44,874 bases of DNA from Dokdonia sinensis (GTDB lineage: Bacteria; Bacteroidota; Bacteroidia; Flavobacteriales; Flavobacteriaceae). The translations under genes and the position numbers were made by a program. The notes below the pieces were generated by a model, which was not told the origin of the DNA, searched no databases, and was given only the letters and a program-made list of their open reading frames with translations. Positions 1-8,476 of this stretch are shown here, in pieces; the stretch's first letter is position 1, and every line of letters starts with the position of its first letter. The stretch is from the NCBI RefSeq assembly GCF_003688895.1, contig NZ_REFV01000021.1:1-44874 (forward strand), read 5' to 3'.

Positions 1-2
1 TT

Positions 3-65
3 GGTGGGAGAAGACTCAACTGGGACTGGTTGTTGGTCTTCCAGACAGGACTGGCTTTCATACCA
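3..65 (+). CDS. possible 3' end of a gene cut by the window edge
   Basis: One frame is open from the left edge to a TGA at 63-65 and reads a short hydrophobic, Trp-rich tail (GGRRLNWDWLLVFQTGLAFI). This would fit the C-terminus of a membrane protein running toward the MATE gene. There is too little sequence to assign a family, and it may equally be non-coding. Confidence 0.25.
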
Positions 66-96
66 TGAAGATACGAAATACTGAAAAGTATTCAAA

Positions 97-129
97 AAAA
101 AGAGACTGCCTTTTAAGACAGCCTCTTTT
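97..129 (-). terminator. Rho-independent terminator of the MATE gene
   Basis: On the minus strand an AAAAGAG-GCTGTC stem pairs with GGCAGT-CTCTTTT and runs into eight T residues. The stem begins inside the last codons of the MATE gene, so stop codon and terminator overlap. Confidence 0.7.
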
Positions 130-1474
130 GATTTTTAATGATGAGCTTCTTAGTTAAGTAATTAAATCGCCAGTACATCAATATAGCAGAGACTGTGAGC
201 CCAGCCAAAAGACCTAACCATATTCCCTGACTACCTAACTGCTTTGCTTTACCTAAATACCAACTCACGGGAAATCCTATAATCCAATAAGCTACAAAAC
301 AGATAGCTGTAGGAATATTTACATCTTGAAGTCCTCTGAGCGCCCCAAGTATGGTAACTTGTATACCATCACTTAATTGGAATAGTGCAGCAACCACAAG
401 TAGTTGTGAGGCAAGAAGTATCACTTCTGGGTTATCAATATAAAATGGAGGAAGAAAATCTTTAAGTAAAATAAAACCTACTGCAAATAAAGCCTCGATA
501 AGGAAAACTTGCAAAAAGATAGAAAAAGCGATACGGCGCAGATTAATAAAATCTCCTTTACCCTTTTGATTTCCTACCCTAATTGTAGCTGTAACGCCAA
601 GCCCTACCGCAATCATAAATGTCATAGAGGCAAGGTTTAATGCGATTTGGTTTGCTGCTTGGGCATTTGTGCCTAAAATACCAGATAAAAATATAGCAGC
701 TGTAAAAATTGCTACTTCAAAAAGCATCTGTAAAGCCGTAGGAAACCCTAATTTGAAAAGTACTTTAAACTCCTCAAGTCTTATATGTTCATTATTACCC
801 CAATAAAAATAAGACGCAAACTTCTCTTGTTTTCTAAGCATTACAACTAACAATACGACCATAAAAAACCTAGAAATCAAAGTACCCCACGCAGCTCCCT
901 CTACTTCAAGTCTTGGGAAACCCCATATTCCGTAAATGAGAATGTAATTAAAAATTACGTTGACAATATTTGCCAGAAGCGTAGCGTACATTGCGGGTCT
1001 CGTCTGTGAAAGTCCATCTGCAAATTGTTTGAATCCCTGAAAAATCATTAATGGAATCATAGATAACGCTACAATTTCAAGGTAGGGAATGGCAAGAGCC
1101 ACCACTTCCTCAGGCTGATCGAGCATATATAAAATGGGCTTTGCGAGAAGCAGTATCACAAAAAGCAACAATCCATTTACGGCACACATAATCACTCCAT
1201 GATGAAAATGAAGTCTACCTTTCTCTATATCTGCCGCACCATCTGCTTCTGCAACTAAGGGCGTTATAGCAAATGAGAATCCTATTCCTAAGGAAAGTGC
1301 AATAAATACTAGACTGTTTCCTAAACTCACAGCAGCAAGTTGTGCCGCACCTAATTGTCCCACCATGAGATTATCTGCCAGCGCAACAAGGATATGACCT
1401 AACTGCCCCAGCATTATAGGTAGAGCAATTATGGTATTAGTACGAAACTCTTTGGTGTATTTAGAAAATTGCAT
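113..1474 (-). CDS. MATE family efflux transporter (NorM-like)
   Basis: A multidrug/toxin extrusion antiporter of the inner membrane, which exports cationic compounds in exchange for Na+ or H+ (family knowledge). The protein is almost entirely hydrophobic, with about 12 predicted membrane segments in two halves. The N-terminal half has the typical DNLMVGQLG stretch and the GFSFAITPLVAEADGA segment of the NorM branch. I chose ATG 1474 (453 aa, starting MQFSKYTKEF). An in-frame ATG at 1525 would add 17 residues, part of which (TLSRKR) is encoded by the dispersed palindrome at 1491-1506. A promoter-like TACTTTTG box at 1538-1545 would put the transcript start almost on the 1525 ATG but leave a normal leader for 1474. 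It is transcribed alone. The substrate cannot be told from sequence. Confidence 0.9.
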   Translation of the reverse strand: MQFSKYTKEFRTNTIIALPIMLGQLGHILVALADNLMVGQLGAAQLAAVSLGNSLVFIALSLGIGFSFAITPLVAEADGAADIEKGRLHFHHGVIMCAVNGLLLFVILLLAKPILYMLDQPEEVVALAIPYLEIVALSMIPLMIFQGFKQFADGLSQTRPAMYATLLANIVNVIFNYILIYGIWGFPRLEVEGAAWGTLISRFFMVVLLVVMLRKQEKFASYFYWGNNEHIRLEEFKVLFKLGFPTALQMLFEVAIFTAAIFLSGILGTNAQAANQIALNLASMTFMIAVGLGVTATIRVGNQKGKGDFINLRRIAFSIFLQVFLIEALFAVGFILLKDFLPPFYIDNPEVILLASQLLVVAALFQLSDGIQVTILGALRGLQDVNIPTAICFVAYWIIGFPVSWYLGKAKQLGSQGIWLGLLAGLTVSAILMYWRFNYLTKKLIIKNQKRLS

Positions 1475-1537
1475 TAACCAGTAATTATTACGCTTTCGCG
1501 AAAGCGTATATATGACATCATTCATTTAGAAGCAGAG

Positions 1538-1545
1538 CAAAAGTA
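1538..1545 (-). promoter_or_regulatory. putative -7 box for the MATE gene
   Basis: TACTTTTG on the minus strand matches the Bacteroidota consensus TAnnTTTG. Its position favours translation from ATG 1474, which leaves a leader of roughly 55 nt carrying the 16-bp palindrome. Confidence 0.45.
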
Positions 1546-1622
1546 CTTTATCCCTTAGTATTTTAATGCACTCTAATCACGACTTTTCTGTATCTTGAAT
1601 ATCATTAAACAACTGAACTTAC

Positions 1623-2006
1623 ATGCTAACTAACCCTATAGAAATTGATCTCTCGTTAAGAGCTATTTTAAAAAAACATCTAGGACCTCTAAAATTGCGC
1701 AAAGACGATAGCAGCGGTATGGAAGTATCTGGTACCATCCCGACAATGCAAGGAAAACAAAAAGTAGACGGTTTTTATTTTGCGTCAGTTATTCCGAAAC
1801 CTAAAGACACAAGGCTTTACTTTTTTCCCATATACACAGACGCTGAAGCCTTTAATGACATTGCTCCAGAGCTACGTAAGTGTTTGAAAGGAAAAAGTTG
1901 TTTTCACTTCAAGAAAGTAGATGACAATCTCAAAAACTCCATTACGGATATGATTGCAAGAGGCATTAAACGCTATCAAAACAAAGGCCTCCTAGACAAG
2001 TCTTAA
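1623..2006 (+). CDS. DUF1801-like (YdhG/YjbR-type) small protein
   Basis: A 127-aa soluble protein of unknown function. The C-terminal half has the pattern seen in DUF1801/YdhG-like proteins: a PELRKCLKGKSCFHFKKVD stretch (about residues 80-98) followed by a helix ending in RGIKRYQNKG. No signal peptide, membrane segment or catalytic motif is evident. It stands alone. Its stop codon overlaps the stop of the convergent M28 peptidase by 4 nt, so the two transcripts must run into each other. The family call rests on overall pattern only. Confidence 0.6.
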   Translation: MLTNPIEIDLSLRAILKKHLGPLKLRKDDSSGMEVSGTIPTMQGKQKVDGFYFASVIPKPKDTRLYFFPIYTDAEAFNDIAPELRKCLKGKSCFHFKKVDDNLKNSITDMIARGIKRYQNKGLLDKS

Positions 2007-3424
2007 TCCTTAAGAGGTGCTTCAATTATTTGAGCGGGCTTCATAATATAGTTATCCATTAAGTAAACCAGACTGGTCATAGTTGCAGCTCCGAGCTCTA
2101 ATTCCCTTTTATTTACAGCATCAAACGTGTCATTTGCAGCGTGGTGATAATCAAAATATCGTTGCGAGTCAGGTCTCAATCCGGCTAATACCGTTCCATC
2201 TCCCTTAAGTGGCCCAATGTCTGCTCCACTACCTCCTCTCGTAAATGAGTGAATTAGGTATGGTTCAAAAAGTGTTTTCCATTGTAGTACTAGGTTAAAA
2301 TTACGGTCGTCACTATCAAAAGAAAATCCGCGAGGCGTAAATCCTCCAGAATCACTCTCTAGGGCAAAGACGTGTTTTTCTCCTTTGGCACGGGCTACCG
2401 CCGCATATTTATTACCGCCACGTAAACCATTTTCTTCATTCATAAACAAGACCACGCGTATGCTATGCTTGGGTCGATATCCTACTGCTTTCATTAGTCT
2501 AAGCACCTCCATACTTTGTACCACTCCAGCACCATCATCGTGGGAGCCATCTCCAAGATCCCAAGAATCTAAATGTCCTCCTACAACCATAAATTTATCT
2601 GAAAACTGTGTTCCTGTAATTTCTCCTATAACATTGTAGGATTGTACATCTGCATAATTTTTACAAGACATACTGTAAAAAAACTTTGTTTCTTTATTGA
2701 GCTTTAACAATGTGCTGAGCAGCTCTGCTCCCTTAGTACTTATAGCGGCAGCTGGGATTCGTTTTGAGTTAGGAAGATCACCATAAGACATTGAGCCCGT
2801 ATGTGGGTAGTCATCAATACTATGTGTTACAGAACGTACTAATACTCCTGCTGCGCCTAATTTTGCAGCTTCCATTGCCCCAGCATATCGCTGGTCTACG
2901 CATCCTCCGTAAGCCTGAAAGGTGAGAATTAATTCATCTTGCATCGGTCTATTAAAAAAGACAATTTTATCTTTTACCACCTCAATTCCTAATTGCTTTA
3001 ACTCCTCGATTCCCTGAACTTCTACTACTTGGGCTTTTATACCTCCATTAGGTGTCGCTACAGATCCTCCGAGTGCGCAAATAGGTACTTGGGTAGTGTT
3101 CCCTAGCCCTGATTCTATAAATGCATATTCTGGCGTACCTCTTACCCACTTGGGTACCATCACGGGTTGTAACCAGACTTTGTCCAGCCCTATACTATCC
3201 AGCTGTTCTTTGGTCCATTGTACAGCCTCTTCTGCACCGGAGCTTCCGCTTAGTCTAGATCCTATTTGATTAGATAAGTAGTCTAGCCATTGATAACTAT
3301 GCCCATTTTTTAAGGCTTCATCGTATATTTTACGGATTTGAATGGAGTCTTGTTGCGCTTTCGCGAAAGCGTAACCTCCTAAAAGAAATAGGAATAGTAA
3401 AAAGTGTTTGAGTACTTTATTCAT
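2003..3424 (-). CDS. secreted M28 family zinc aminopeptidase
   Basis: A 473-aa exported peptidase of the M28 (aminopeptidase Y/S) type with an N-terminal signal peptide. Co-catalytic two-zinc ligands are visible in order: GGHLDSWD (His about 283), HDDGAG (Asp about 295), MNEENG (catalytic and ligand Glu about 328-329), ESDSGG (Asp about 358) and YHHAANDT (His about 426). A protease-associated (PA)-like region lies between the signal and the catalytic domain, around the segment LGAAGVLVRSVT. ATG 3424 gives a clean signal peptide; an earlier in-frame start at 3499 lies inside the PPK2 gene. The start overlaps the PPK2 stop by 8 nt (ATGAATAA), so the two are probably translationally coupled. The signal-peptide end (AFAKA-Q) is encoded by a copy of the dispersed palindrome at 3356-3371. 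Confidence 0.9.
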   Translation of the reverse strand: MNKVLKHFLLFLFLLGGYAFAKAQQDSIQIRKIYDEALKNGHSYQWLDYLSNQIGSRLSGSSGAEEAVQWTKEQLDSIGLDKVWLQPVMVPKWVRGTPEYAFIESGLGNTTQVPICALGGSVATPNGGIKAQVVEVQGIEELKQLGIEVVKDKIVFFNRPMQDELILTFQAYGGCVDQRYAGAMEAAKLGAAGVLVRSVTHSIDDYPHTGSMSYGDLPNSKRIPAAAISTKGAELLSTLLKLNKETKFFYSMSCKNYADVQSYNVIGEITGTQFSDKFMVVGGHLDSWDLGDGSHDDGAGVVQSMEVLRLMKAVGYRPKHSIRVVLFMNEENGLRGGNKYAAVARAKGEKHVFALESDSGGFTPRGFSFDSDDRNFNLVLQWKTLFEPYLIHSFTRGGSGADIGPLKGDGTVLAGLRPDSQRYFDYHHAANDTFDAVNKRELELGAATMTSLVYLMDNYIMKPAQIIEAPLKD

Positions 3425-4277
3425 TATTAAGTTGTTTCTTGTAAAGGTCGATATTTGCTTTTGTTTTATCATCCAGTTCTGGCTCCTGAATATCTTCATA
3501 TTTACTTAGCGCTTCTAATAAGGTAGATGCGACCATTAATCGCGCGGCCGGTTTATTATCTGCTGGAATAACATACCAAGGTGCGTGGGGTTTTGACGTA
3601 CGATTTATGGCTTCCTCATAGTACTTTTGATAATCATCCCAGTGTTTGCGTTCTTTTAAATCACCCGCTGAAAATTTCCAATTTTTCTCTTTTTTATTTA
3701 ATCTACGTAGTAGCCTATTCTTTTGTTCATCCTTAGAAAGATGAAGAAAAAATTTAAAGATTATAGTTCCATTGTCAGCGAGATGTTTTTCAAAATTATT
3801 TATCTGCTCAAAGCGTTTGTCCCAAAATGCATCGTTAACATCATCTATACTATTTATGCCAGGAAGACTTTCTCCTAAAATATACTCAGGATGAACCCTT
3901 GTAACTAAAACATTCTCGTAATGTGTCCTATTGTGAACACCGAATTTCCCACGTTCGGGCAATGCTATATAATGTCTCCATAAGTAATCGTGACTTTTTT
4001 CTAACTCTGTAGGCACTTTAAAACTATGTACTACAACACCGCGCGCATTAAAATCTTTAAATACCTCACGTATTAAACTATCTTTTCCAGAAGTATCCAT
4101 CCCTTGTAGGCACACTAGGACACTATACTTGTCGTGAGCATAAAGCGTGTCTTGAAGTTTACCTAGTTTTTTTCTGATTTTTTTGAGCTTTTTTTCCAGT
4201 TCTTCTTTTTCAAACGCTTCAGGAGGATTCGTTTGTAGAGTTTTAAGCGAAACTTTTTTATTCATTGCTTTGACCAT
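3417..4277 (-). CDS. polyphosphate kinase 2 family protein (PPK2)
   Basis: A cytosolic PPK2-family phosphotransferase moving phosphate between polyphosphate and nucleotides. A P-loop, GMDTSGKDS, lies at residues 59-67. A lid-type HNRTHYENVLVTRVHPE segment follows, then the FKFFLHLSKDEQKNRLLRR strand-helix after Walker B. The length of 286 aa is normal for a one-domain PPK2. The wording of the lid region resembles the class whose members phosphorylate AMP and ADP from polyphosphate, but class assignment needs a tree. An ATG at 4265 is an equally good start. It is first in a two-gene transcript with the M28 peptidase; no functional link between the two is obvious. Confidence 0.88.
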   Translation of the reverse strand: MVKAMNKKVSLKTLQTNPPEAFEKEELEKKLKKIRKKLGKLQDTLYAHDKYSVLVCLQGMDTSGKDSLIREVFKDFNARGVVVHSFKVPTELEKSHDYLWRHYIALPERGKFGVHNRTHYENVLVTRVHPEYILGESLPGINSIDDVNDAFWDKRFEQINNFEKHLADNGTIIFKFFLHLSKDEQKNRLLRRLNKKEKNWKFSAGDLKERKHWDDYQKYYEEAINRTSKPHAPWYVIPADNKPAARLMVASTLLEALSKYEDIQEPELDDKTKANIDLYKKQLNNE

Positions 4278-4406
4278 TTTTTTTACAATATAGAGCTAGT
4301 ATTTAAATTAGGTTTATATTGAATTCAGAAAATTTTAATAATAAAGAGTAAATCTTTAATACAATTCAATATATTTATTAAAATCTAACAACAAAATATA
4401 TAAATT

Positions 4407-5345
4407 ATGAAAAAAATTACTTTATCACTATTTTTATTATTGACGGGAGCTGTATGTACGGCTCAAGATATTATCGTCGATCAACCTGTGGATACTGGGG
4501 CTACGGGCCTCATATCATTTGAAGGAAATAACGACGTTGGTGTTTACTGTGCTGATGATTTTGAACTCACAGAGACCACGATGTTGGGATCTCTCGACGT
4601 TTATGGTTTTACAGGTTCCAATGCTAACCCAACATCAGATTTTACGGCCCTTACGGGTATTAGTGTTTACATTTACGAAGATGACAATGGCCTTCCTGCT
4701 GGAGACCCTTCTCAAGATGGTACTGGCGTAATTGAACTTTCTAATATACCCTCATCTTCATTTGAACTTGTAGAGGCTGATGATAGCCGTTTAGCAGATT
4801 TTATTAATATAAACCTTACAGAGGCAAATGGTGGTACACCATTATCATTAGATGCTGGTGTTTATTGGCTTGCTGTTTTTCCAAATGTAGATGAAACTTT
4901 TGACACTGCAGGAGCAAACCGCTGGAACTGGTTAGCATCATCTGCCGCAAATACTGGCACAGAACCGGTTCTCATTGATCCAGATGATGTCTTTGCTGGT
5001 GGATTTACATCTTGGTCTAACATAAGCACTTTGATAGATGCTTCATTTCCTAGTTTTGCCTTTACCTTGCGTGATGATCAAGAATTATCAGTAACTGATA
5101 ATGTATTAGCAGATAATATTTCTGTGTATCCAAACCCTACAAATGGTGATCTAAACATTTCTTCGTCAAGAAGTTTTGGTCGACTAAATATTAGTGTTAT
5201 TAATGTTGCTGGACAACAAGTTCTTTCTACTACGATCGAAGGAGTTAACGGCACATTGAACTCCACCAAATTGCCATCTGGCATCTACTTTGCTGAGATT
5301 TCATCTAATCAAGGTTCAACTGTGATTAAGTTTATTAAAAACTAA
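4407..5345 (+). CDS. secreted protein with type IX (Por) sorting domain
   Basis: A 312-aa exported protein. It begins with a signal peptide (MKKITLSLFLLLTGAVCTAQ) and ends with a type-A T9SS sorting domain of about 75 residues. That domain has the hallmark VYPNPTNGDLNI, a central GQQVLS strand, LPSGIYFAEI and a terminal VIKFIKN. The middle part is Asp/Gly/Thr-rich and predicted to be beta-rich, with no catalytic motif. It resembles surface or released beta-sandwich proteins of flavobacteria, but I cannot name a family. The protein should be carried through the outer membrane by the T9SS and attached to the surface or released. It is monocistronic and followed by a strong terminator. Confidence 0.85.
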   Translation: MKKITLSLFLLLTGAVCTAQDIIVDQPVDTGATGLISFEGNNDVGVYCADDFELTETTMLGSLDVYGFTGSNANPTSDFTALTGISVYIYEDDNGLPAGDPSQDGTGVIELSNIPSSSFELVEADDSRLADFININLTEANGGTPLSLDAGVYWLAVFPNVDETFDTAGANRWNWLASSAANTGTEPVLIDPDDVFAGGFTSWSNISTLIDASFPSFAFTLRDDQELSVTDNVLADNISVYPNPTNGDLNISSSRSFGRLNISVINVAGQQVLSTTIEGVNGTLNSTKLPSGIYFAEISSNQGSTVIKFIKN

Positions 5346-5367
5346 ATTTCTTAGTGGAATAATATAG

Positions 5368-5402
5368 AAAAAGGCTATCTGCAATTGCAGGTAGCCTTTT
5401 TT
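5368..5402. terminator. bidirectional terminator between convergent genes
   Basis: An A5-GGCTA-CTGCA stem with its complement, flanked by A and T runs on both sides, lies between the sorting-domain gene (+) and the response-regulator gene (-). Confidence 0.85.
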
Positions 5403-5430
5403 ATTTGATTTAAGGAGCGTTCGGTTATTT

Positions 5431-6594
5431 TTACTTACTTGCAAACATGGTAACATCCTTATCTGTAACCTCCGGTCCACTTAAAATGATGAGTCGCTCC
5501 ACAACGTTGCGTAACTCTCTTATATTCCCAGTCCAGTCATACTCTTGCAGTTGTTTTATGGCTTTTTCGGAGAAGCTCTTGATTACTGTTCCTTGCTCTT
5601 GTGAGATTTTGTTTGCAAAATGAGCAATGAGTAAAGGAATATCCTCTCGTCTATCGTTAAGTGCAGGCACCTTAATAAGAATTACTGCGAGACGATGATA
5701 TAAATCTTCTCTAAATCGTCCTTCTGCAATTTCTTTCTTTAAATTTTTATTTGTGGCCGCGACTACCCGAACATCAACTTTAATGTCCTTATCACTACCT
5801 ACACGCTGTACTCTGCTTTCTTGCAGAGCTCTTAATACCTTTGCTTGAGCAGAAAGACTCATATCGCCTATTTCATCTAAGAATATAGTACCTCCATTTG
5901 CTGCTTCAAATTTTCCTGCTCTGTCCTTATTTGCGCTGGTAAATGCACCTTTTACGTGACCAAATAGCTCACTCTCAATAAGCTCAGATGGTATTGCAGC
6001 ACAATTTACTTCAATAAGTGCACCTTTAGAACGGTCACTCTTCTCGTGTAGCCAATGGGCAACTAGTTCTTTTCCAGTACCATTAGGCCCCGTAATAAGG
6101 ACTCTAGCATCTGTTGCAGCTACTTTCTCGATCATATCCTTTATTTGAGCAATAGAAGGACTTTCACCTATCATCTCATATTTCTTGCTTACTTTCTTCT
6201 TAAGCATTGTATTCTCAACGACAAGGTGTTTTCTGTCTAAGGCATTTCTTACTGTGTTGAGTAATCTATTGAGGTCAGGTGGTTTCGAAATGTAGTCAAA
6301 GGCACCTAAGCGCATGGTATTTACAGCGGTATCAAGATCTCCGTGACCAGATATCATCACCATAGGCACTTCTGGTTTTAACTTACGAGCTGCTTCTAGT
6401 ACTTCCACACCATCCATTTTAGGCATTTTGATATCACAAAGTACAAGGTCATAATCACCTTCCTTAATTTTATTTATTCCTTCCAGACCATCCTGAGCTT
6501 CCTCTACTTCATAGTCTTTACTCTCTTCCGAAAGAATTTTTGTAAGCACTCTTCGTATTGCGGCTTCATCTTCTATAATCAGTATCTTAGGCAT
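5431..6594 (-). CDS. NtrC-family sigma-54 response regulator lacking a DNA-binding domain
   Basis: A 387-aa two-component regulator. The receiver domain is at residues 1-120 with phospho-acceptor D54, switch S82 and K104. The AAA+ activator domain runs from about 142 to the end, with Walker A GPNGTGKE (169-176), the sigma-54 contact loop GAFTSA (216-221) and Walker B TIFLDE (236-241). The protein stops just after the AAA+ helical subdomain: there is no Fis-type helix-turn-helix, which such proteins normally carry in another 50-60 residues. The loop is GAFTSA rather than the usual GAFTGA. It is last in the operon, 3 nt after the outer-membrane barrel gene. No partner histidine kinase is present in the window. 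It could activate from solution or act by protein contact; either is inference. Confidence 0.9.
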   Translation of the reverse strand: MPKILIIEDEAAIRRVLTKILSEESKDYEVEEAQDGLEGINKIKEGDYDLVLCDIKMPKMDGVEVLEAARKLKPEVPMVMISGHGDLDTAVNTMRLGAFDYISKPPDLNRLLNTVRNALDRKHLVVENTMLKKKVSKKYEMIGESPSIAQIKDMIEKVAATDARVLITGPNGTGKELVAHWLHEKSDRSKGALIEVNCAAIPSELIESELFGHVKGAFTSANKDRAGKFEAANGGTIFLDEIGDMSLSAQAKVLRALQESRVQRVGSDKDIKVDVRVVAATNKNLKKEIAEGRFREDLYHRLAVILIKVPALNDRREDIPLLIAHFANKISQEQGTVIKSFSEKAIKQLQEYDWTGNIRELRNVVERLIILSGPEVTDKDVTMFASK

Positions 6595-6597
6595 AGC

Positions 6598-7503
6598 TTA
6601 TATTTTAAATTTTAACCCAGAACGGGCGTAAAATGAATTTTTATCATTTATCGTAAAAATATCGTCGTCGTTTGCGTCCCTTAACCGTATATCATTAAGT
6701 ACGGTGTATCCAGCATAAACATAAAACACCAAGTGCTTTGTAAATTGATACTCGTACCCCAATCCTGATAGCACTATAGTCATTGATATATTTTCTGCGA
6801 TAGCGGCATTTCCATTTCCTTGAGGTATTAACTCTGTATTTTCTTGAATATTTGCAAAAAAACCATCGAGTGTAATAAAAGCTTGAAGCACGTGCTGATT
6901 CTTAGAGCCTAAATACCTTCTGAGATTCATCTTAGGAATTCCAACGGTGTACGACCAGTCGGGATGAAACTCTCTGTAATAATTAATAAAAGGTAGTGGA
7001 AAAGGACGCCCCGAGGCTGTGTTATATTGAGCGCCCATGATAAGACGCCAAGGTTTTGACGCTCGTTCATCGGTCCTATCTTTTATAAAGTAAACTCCAC
7101 CTGTGTAAAGTATATCATCGCTTATAAAACCTCCTCCGGGCTGACTGAAATTAGATGTTGCTCTCACTGCTCCCTGAGCACCAAAACGCCAATCTTCACT
7201 CATTTTAAATGTATAGCCCAGACTTATTTTAAACGATTGAAATCTATCAAGATTTTCCTTACTAAAAGGAACATTATCGTTAAACTTAAGATTTACGTTA
7301 CGATACTCAAATCCAGGAACCAAATAACGATCCTCACCCACTTTAAAAGGAACATTTACAAAAGTCCTGAATCTCCTGAAAGAGTTATCAGATGATTCTT
7401 GAGGAAAATAAGTGTATTCTAGACGAGCTAAATCTGTAAGCTGTGCAAAGCCCTCAGAAAAGATGAAAAGAACAAGTAGAAATACACAGACTTTTTTAAT
7501 CAT
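6598..7503 (-). CDS. outer-membrane beta-barrel protein, DUF6268-like
   Basis: A 301-aa exported protein. The signal peptide (MIKKVCVFLLVLFIFSEGFAQ) is followed by alternating amphipathic strands rich in Tyr and Phe, ending in an aromatic-terminated strand (FYARSGLKFKI) typical of outer-membrane barrels. I recognise the general look of the DUF6268 family from flavobacteria but cannot confirm it. ATG 7503 overlaps the mscS stop by 8 nt (ATGATTAA); ATG 7515 is an alternative. It sits between the MscS channel gene and the response regulator in one tightly packed transcript, so it may serve the same envelope function. Confidence 0.7.
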   Translation of the reverse strand: MIKKVCVFLLVLFIFSEGFAQLTDLARLEYTYFPQESSDNSFRRFRTFVNVPFKVGEDRYLVPGFEYRNVNLKFNDNVPFSKENLDRFQSFKISLGYTFKMSEDWRFGAQGAVRATSNFSQPGGGFISDDILYTGGVYFIKDRTDERASKPWRLIMGAQYNTASGRPFPLPFINYYREFHPDWSYTVGIPKMNLRRYLGSKNQHVLQAFITLDGFFANIQENTELIPQGNGNAAIAENISMTIVLSGLGYEYQFTKHLVFYVYAGYTVLNDIRLRDANDDDIFTINDKNSFYARSGLKFKI

Positions 7504-8476
7504 CAAGTAAGTCATTTTTAGGATTTACCTGAATTTCTGCTCCTGGCAAAGGTGTATGATTCGGATTAAAAAAATGAACATCGCGTTGTGGGAAAGGAAT
7601 GGTAATTCCGTTTTCGCGAAAGCTATTATCTATACAAAAACGCAACGCACTTTTTATTCTTGGGTCAACGAAACTATTTGTCACAAAAAAATAGATCCCA
7701 AAGTCCAGCGATGAGTCACCAAAGTTTTCAAAAAGCACAAATGGTTTAGGATGTTTCATTATTTCTTTTTGAGCAGCTGCACATTTAAGTAATATTTCTT
7801 CCACTTTTCTCGTATCACTTCCATATGCTACCCCTACCTGAACGCTCTCTCTGGTAGTTTTATGATTTTGAGTATAATTATAAACGGTATCTGTTATAAA
7901 TTTATGATTAGGTATTATAATCACTTTATCGTCTCGTGTTAATGCTCGTGTTGTTCTCAATTTAATTTCAAAAACTCGACCTACACGACCATCAGTTTCT
8001 ATAATATCTCCAGCAGTAATACTCTTATCTACCATTATTAAAATCCCACCTATTACATCTTGAAAAATTTCTTGCAACGCTAGTCCTAAACCTACAAATA
8101 ATGCCGCAGATGCTGTTATTAATACGGTTATGTTAATACCTGAAGCGCTCATCGTAAGCAATATGACAATAATGTAAACGATGTATTTTATAAACTTAAA
8201 AACGCTCACAAATTTGAGCTTATCATCACCCTCCATTTTACGAGTGTAAATCTGTCTAATCCATCGTAGCACAAAACTCGCTACCATAAATGCCACAACG
8301 ACGAGTAATAAATGCCCAACTGTAAGTCCTATATGCTTTTCTCCCTCGCCAGTACTTATGACCTCAAATGCCAGGATATCTTTAATAATTCCCCAAACAT
8401 CTTCCTCAATGACTTCTTTAACCTTATCTACTGCTTGTTCCTGAAACAAGAAAAGCAAACCTAATATTTTAACCAT
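7496..8476 (-). CDS. MscS family mechanosensitive channel
   Basis: A 326-aa small-conductance mechanosensitive channel of the inner membrane, opening on membrane tension to release solutes. Several transmembrane helices occupy residues 55-150. The last is the pore-lining TM3 (LITASAALFVGLGLALQEIF), followed by the diagnostic beta-domain segment ITAGDIIETDGRVGRVFEIKLRTTR and the cytoplasmic alpha/beta domain. An extra N-terminal hydrophobic start precedes the core. It overlaps the upstream permease gene by 16 nt and the downstream barrel gene by 8 nt. Confidence 0.92.
   Translation of the reverse strand: MVKILGLLFLFQEQAVDKVKEVIEEDVWGIIKDILAFEVISTGEGEKHIGLTVGHLLLVVVAFMVASFVLRWIRQIYTRKMEGDDKLKFVSVFKFIKYIVYIIVILLTMSASGINITVLITASAALFVGLGLALQEIFQDVIGGILIMVDKSITAGDIIETDGRVGRVFEIKLRTTRALTRDDKVIIIPNHKFITDTVYNYTQNHKTTRESVQVGVAYGSDTRKVEEILLKCAAAQKEIMKHPKPFVLFENFGDSSLDFGIYFFVTNSFVDPRIKSALRFCIDNSFRENGITIPFPQRDVHFFNPNHTPLPGAEIQVNPKNDLLDD

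Noticed and set aside
3424-3499. N-terminal extension of the M28 peptidase
   Set aside because: It would lie wholly inside the PPK2 gene and bury the signal peptide; ATG 3424 gives a normal exported protein.
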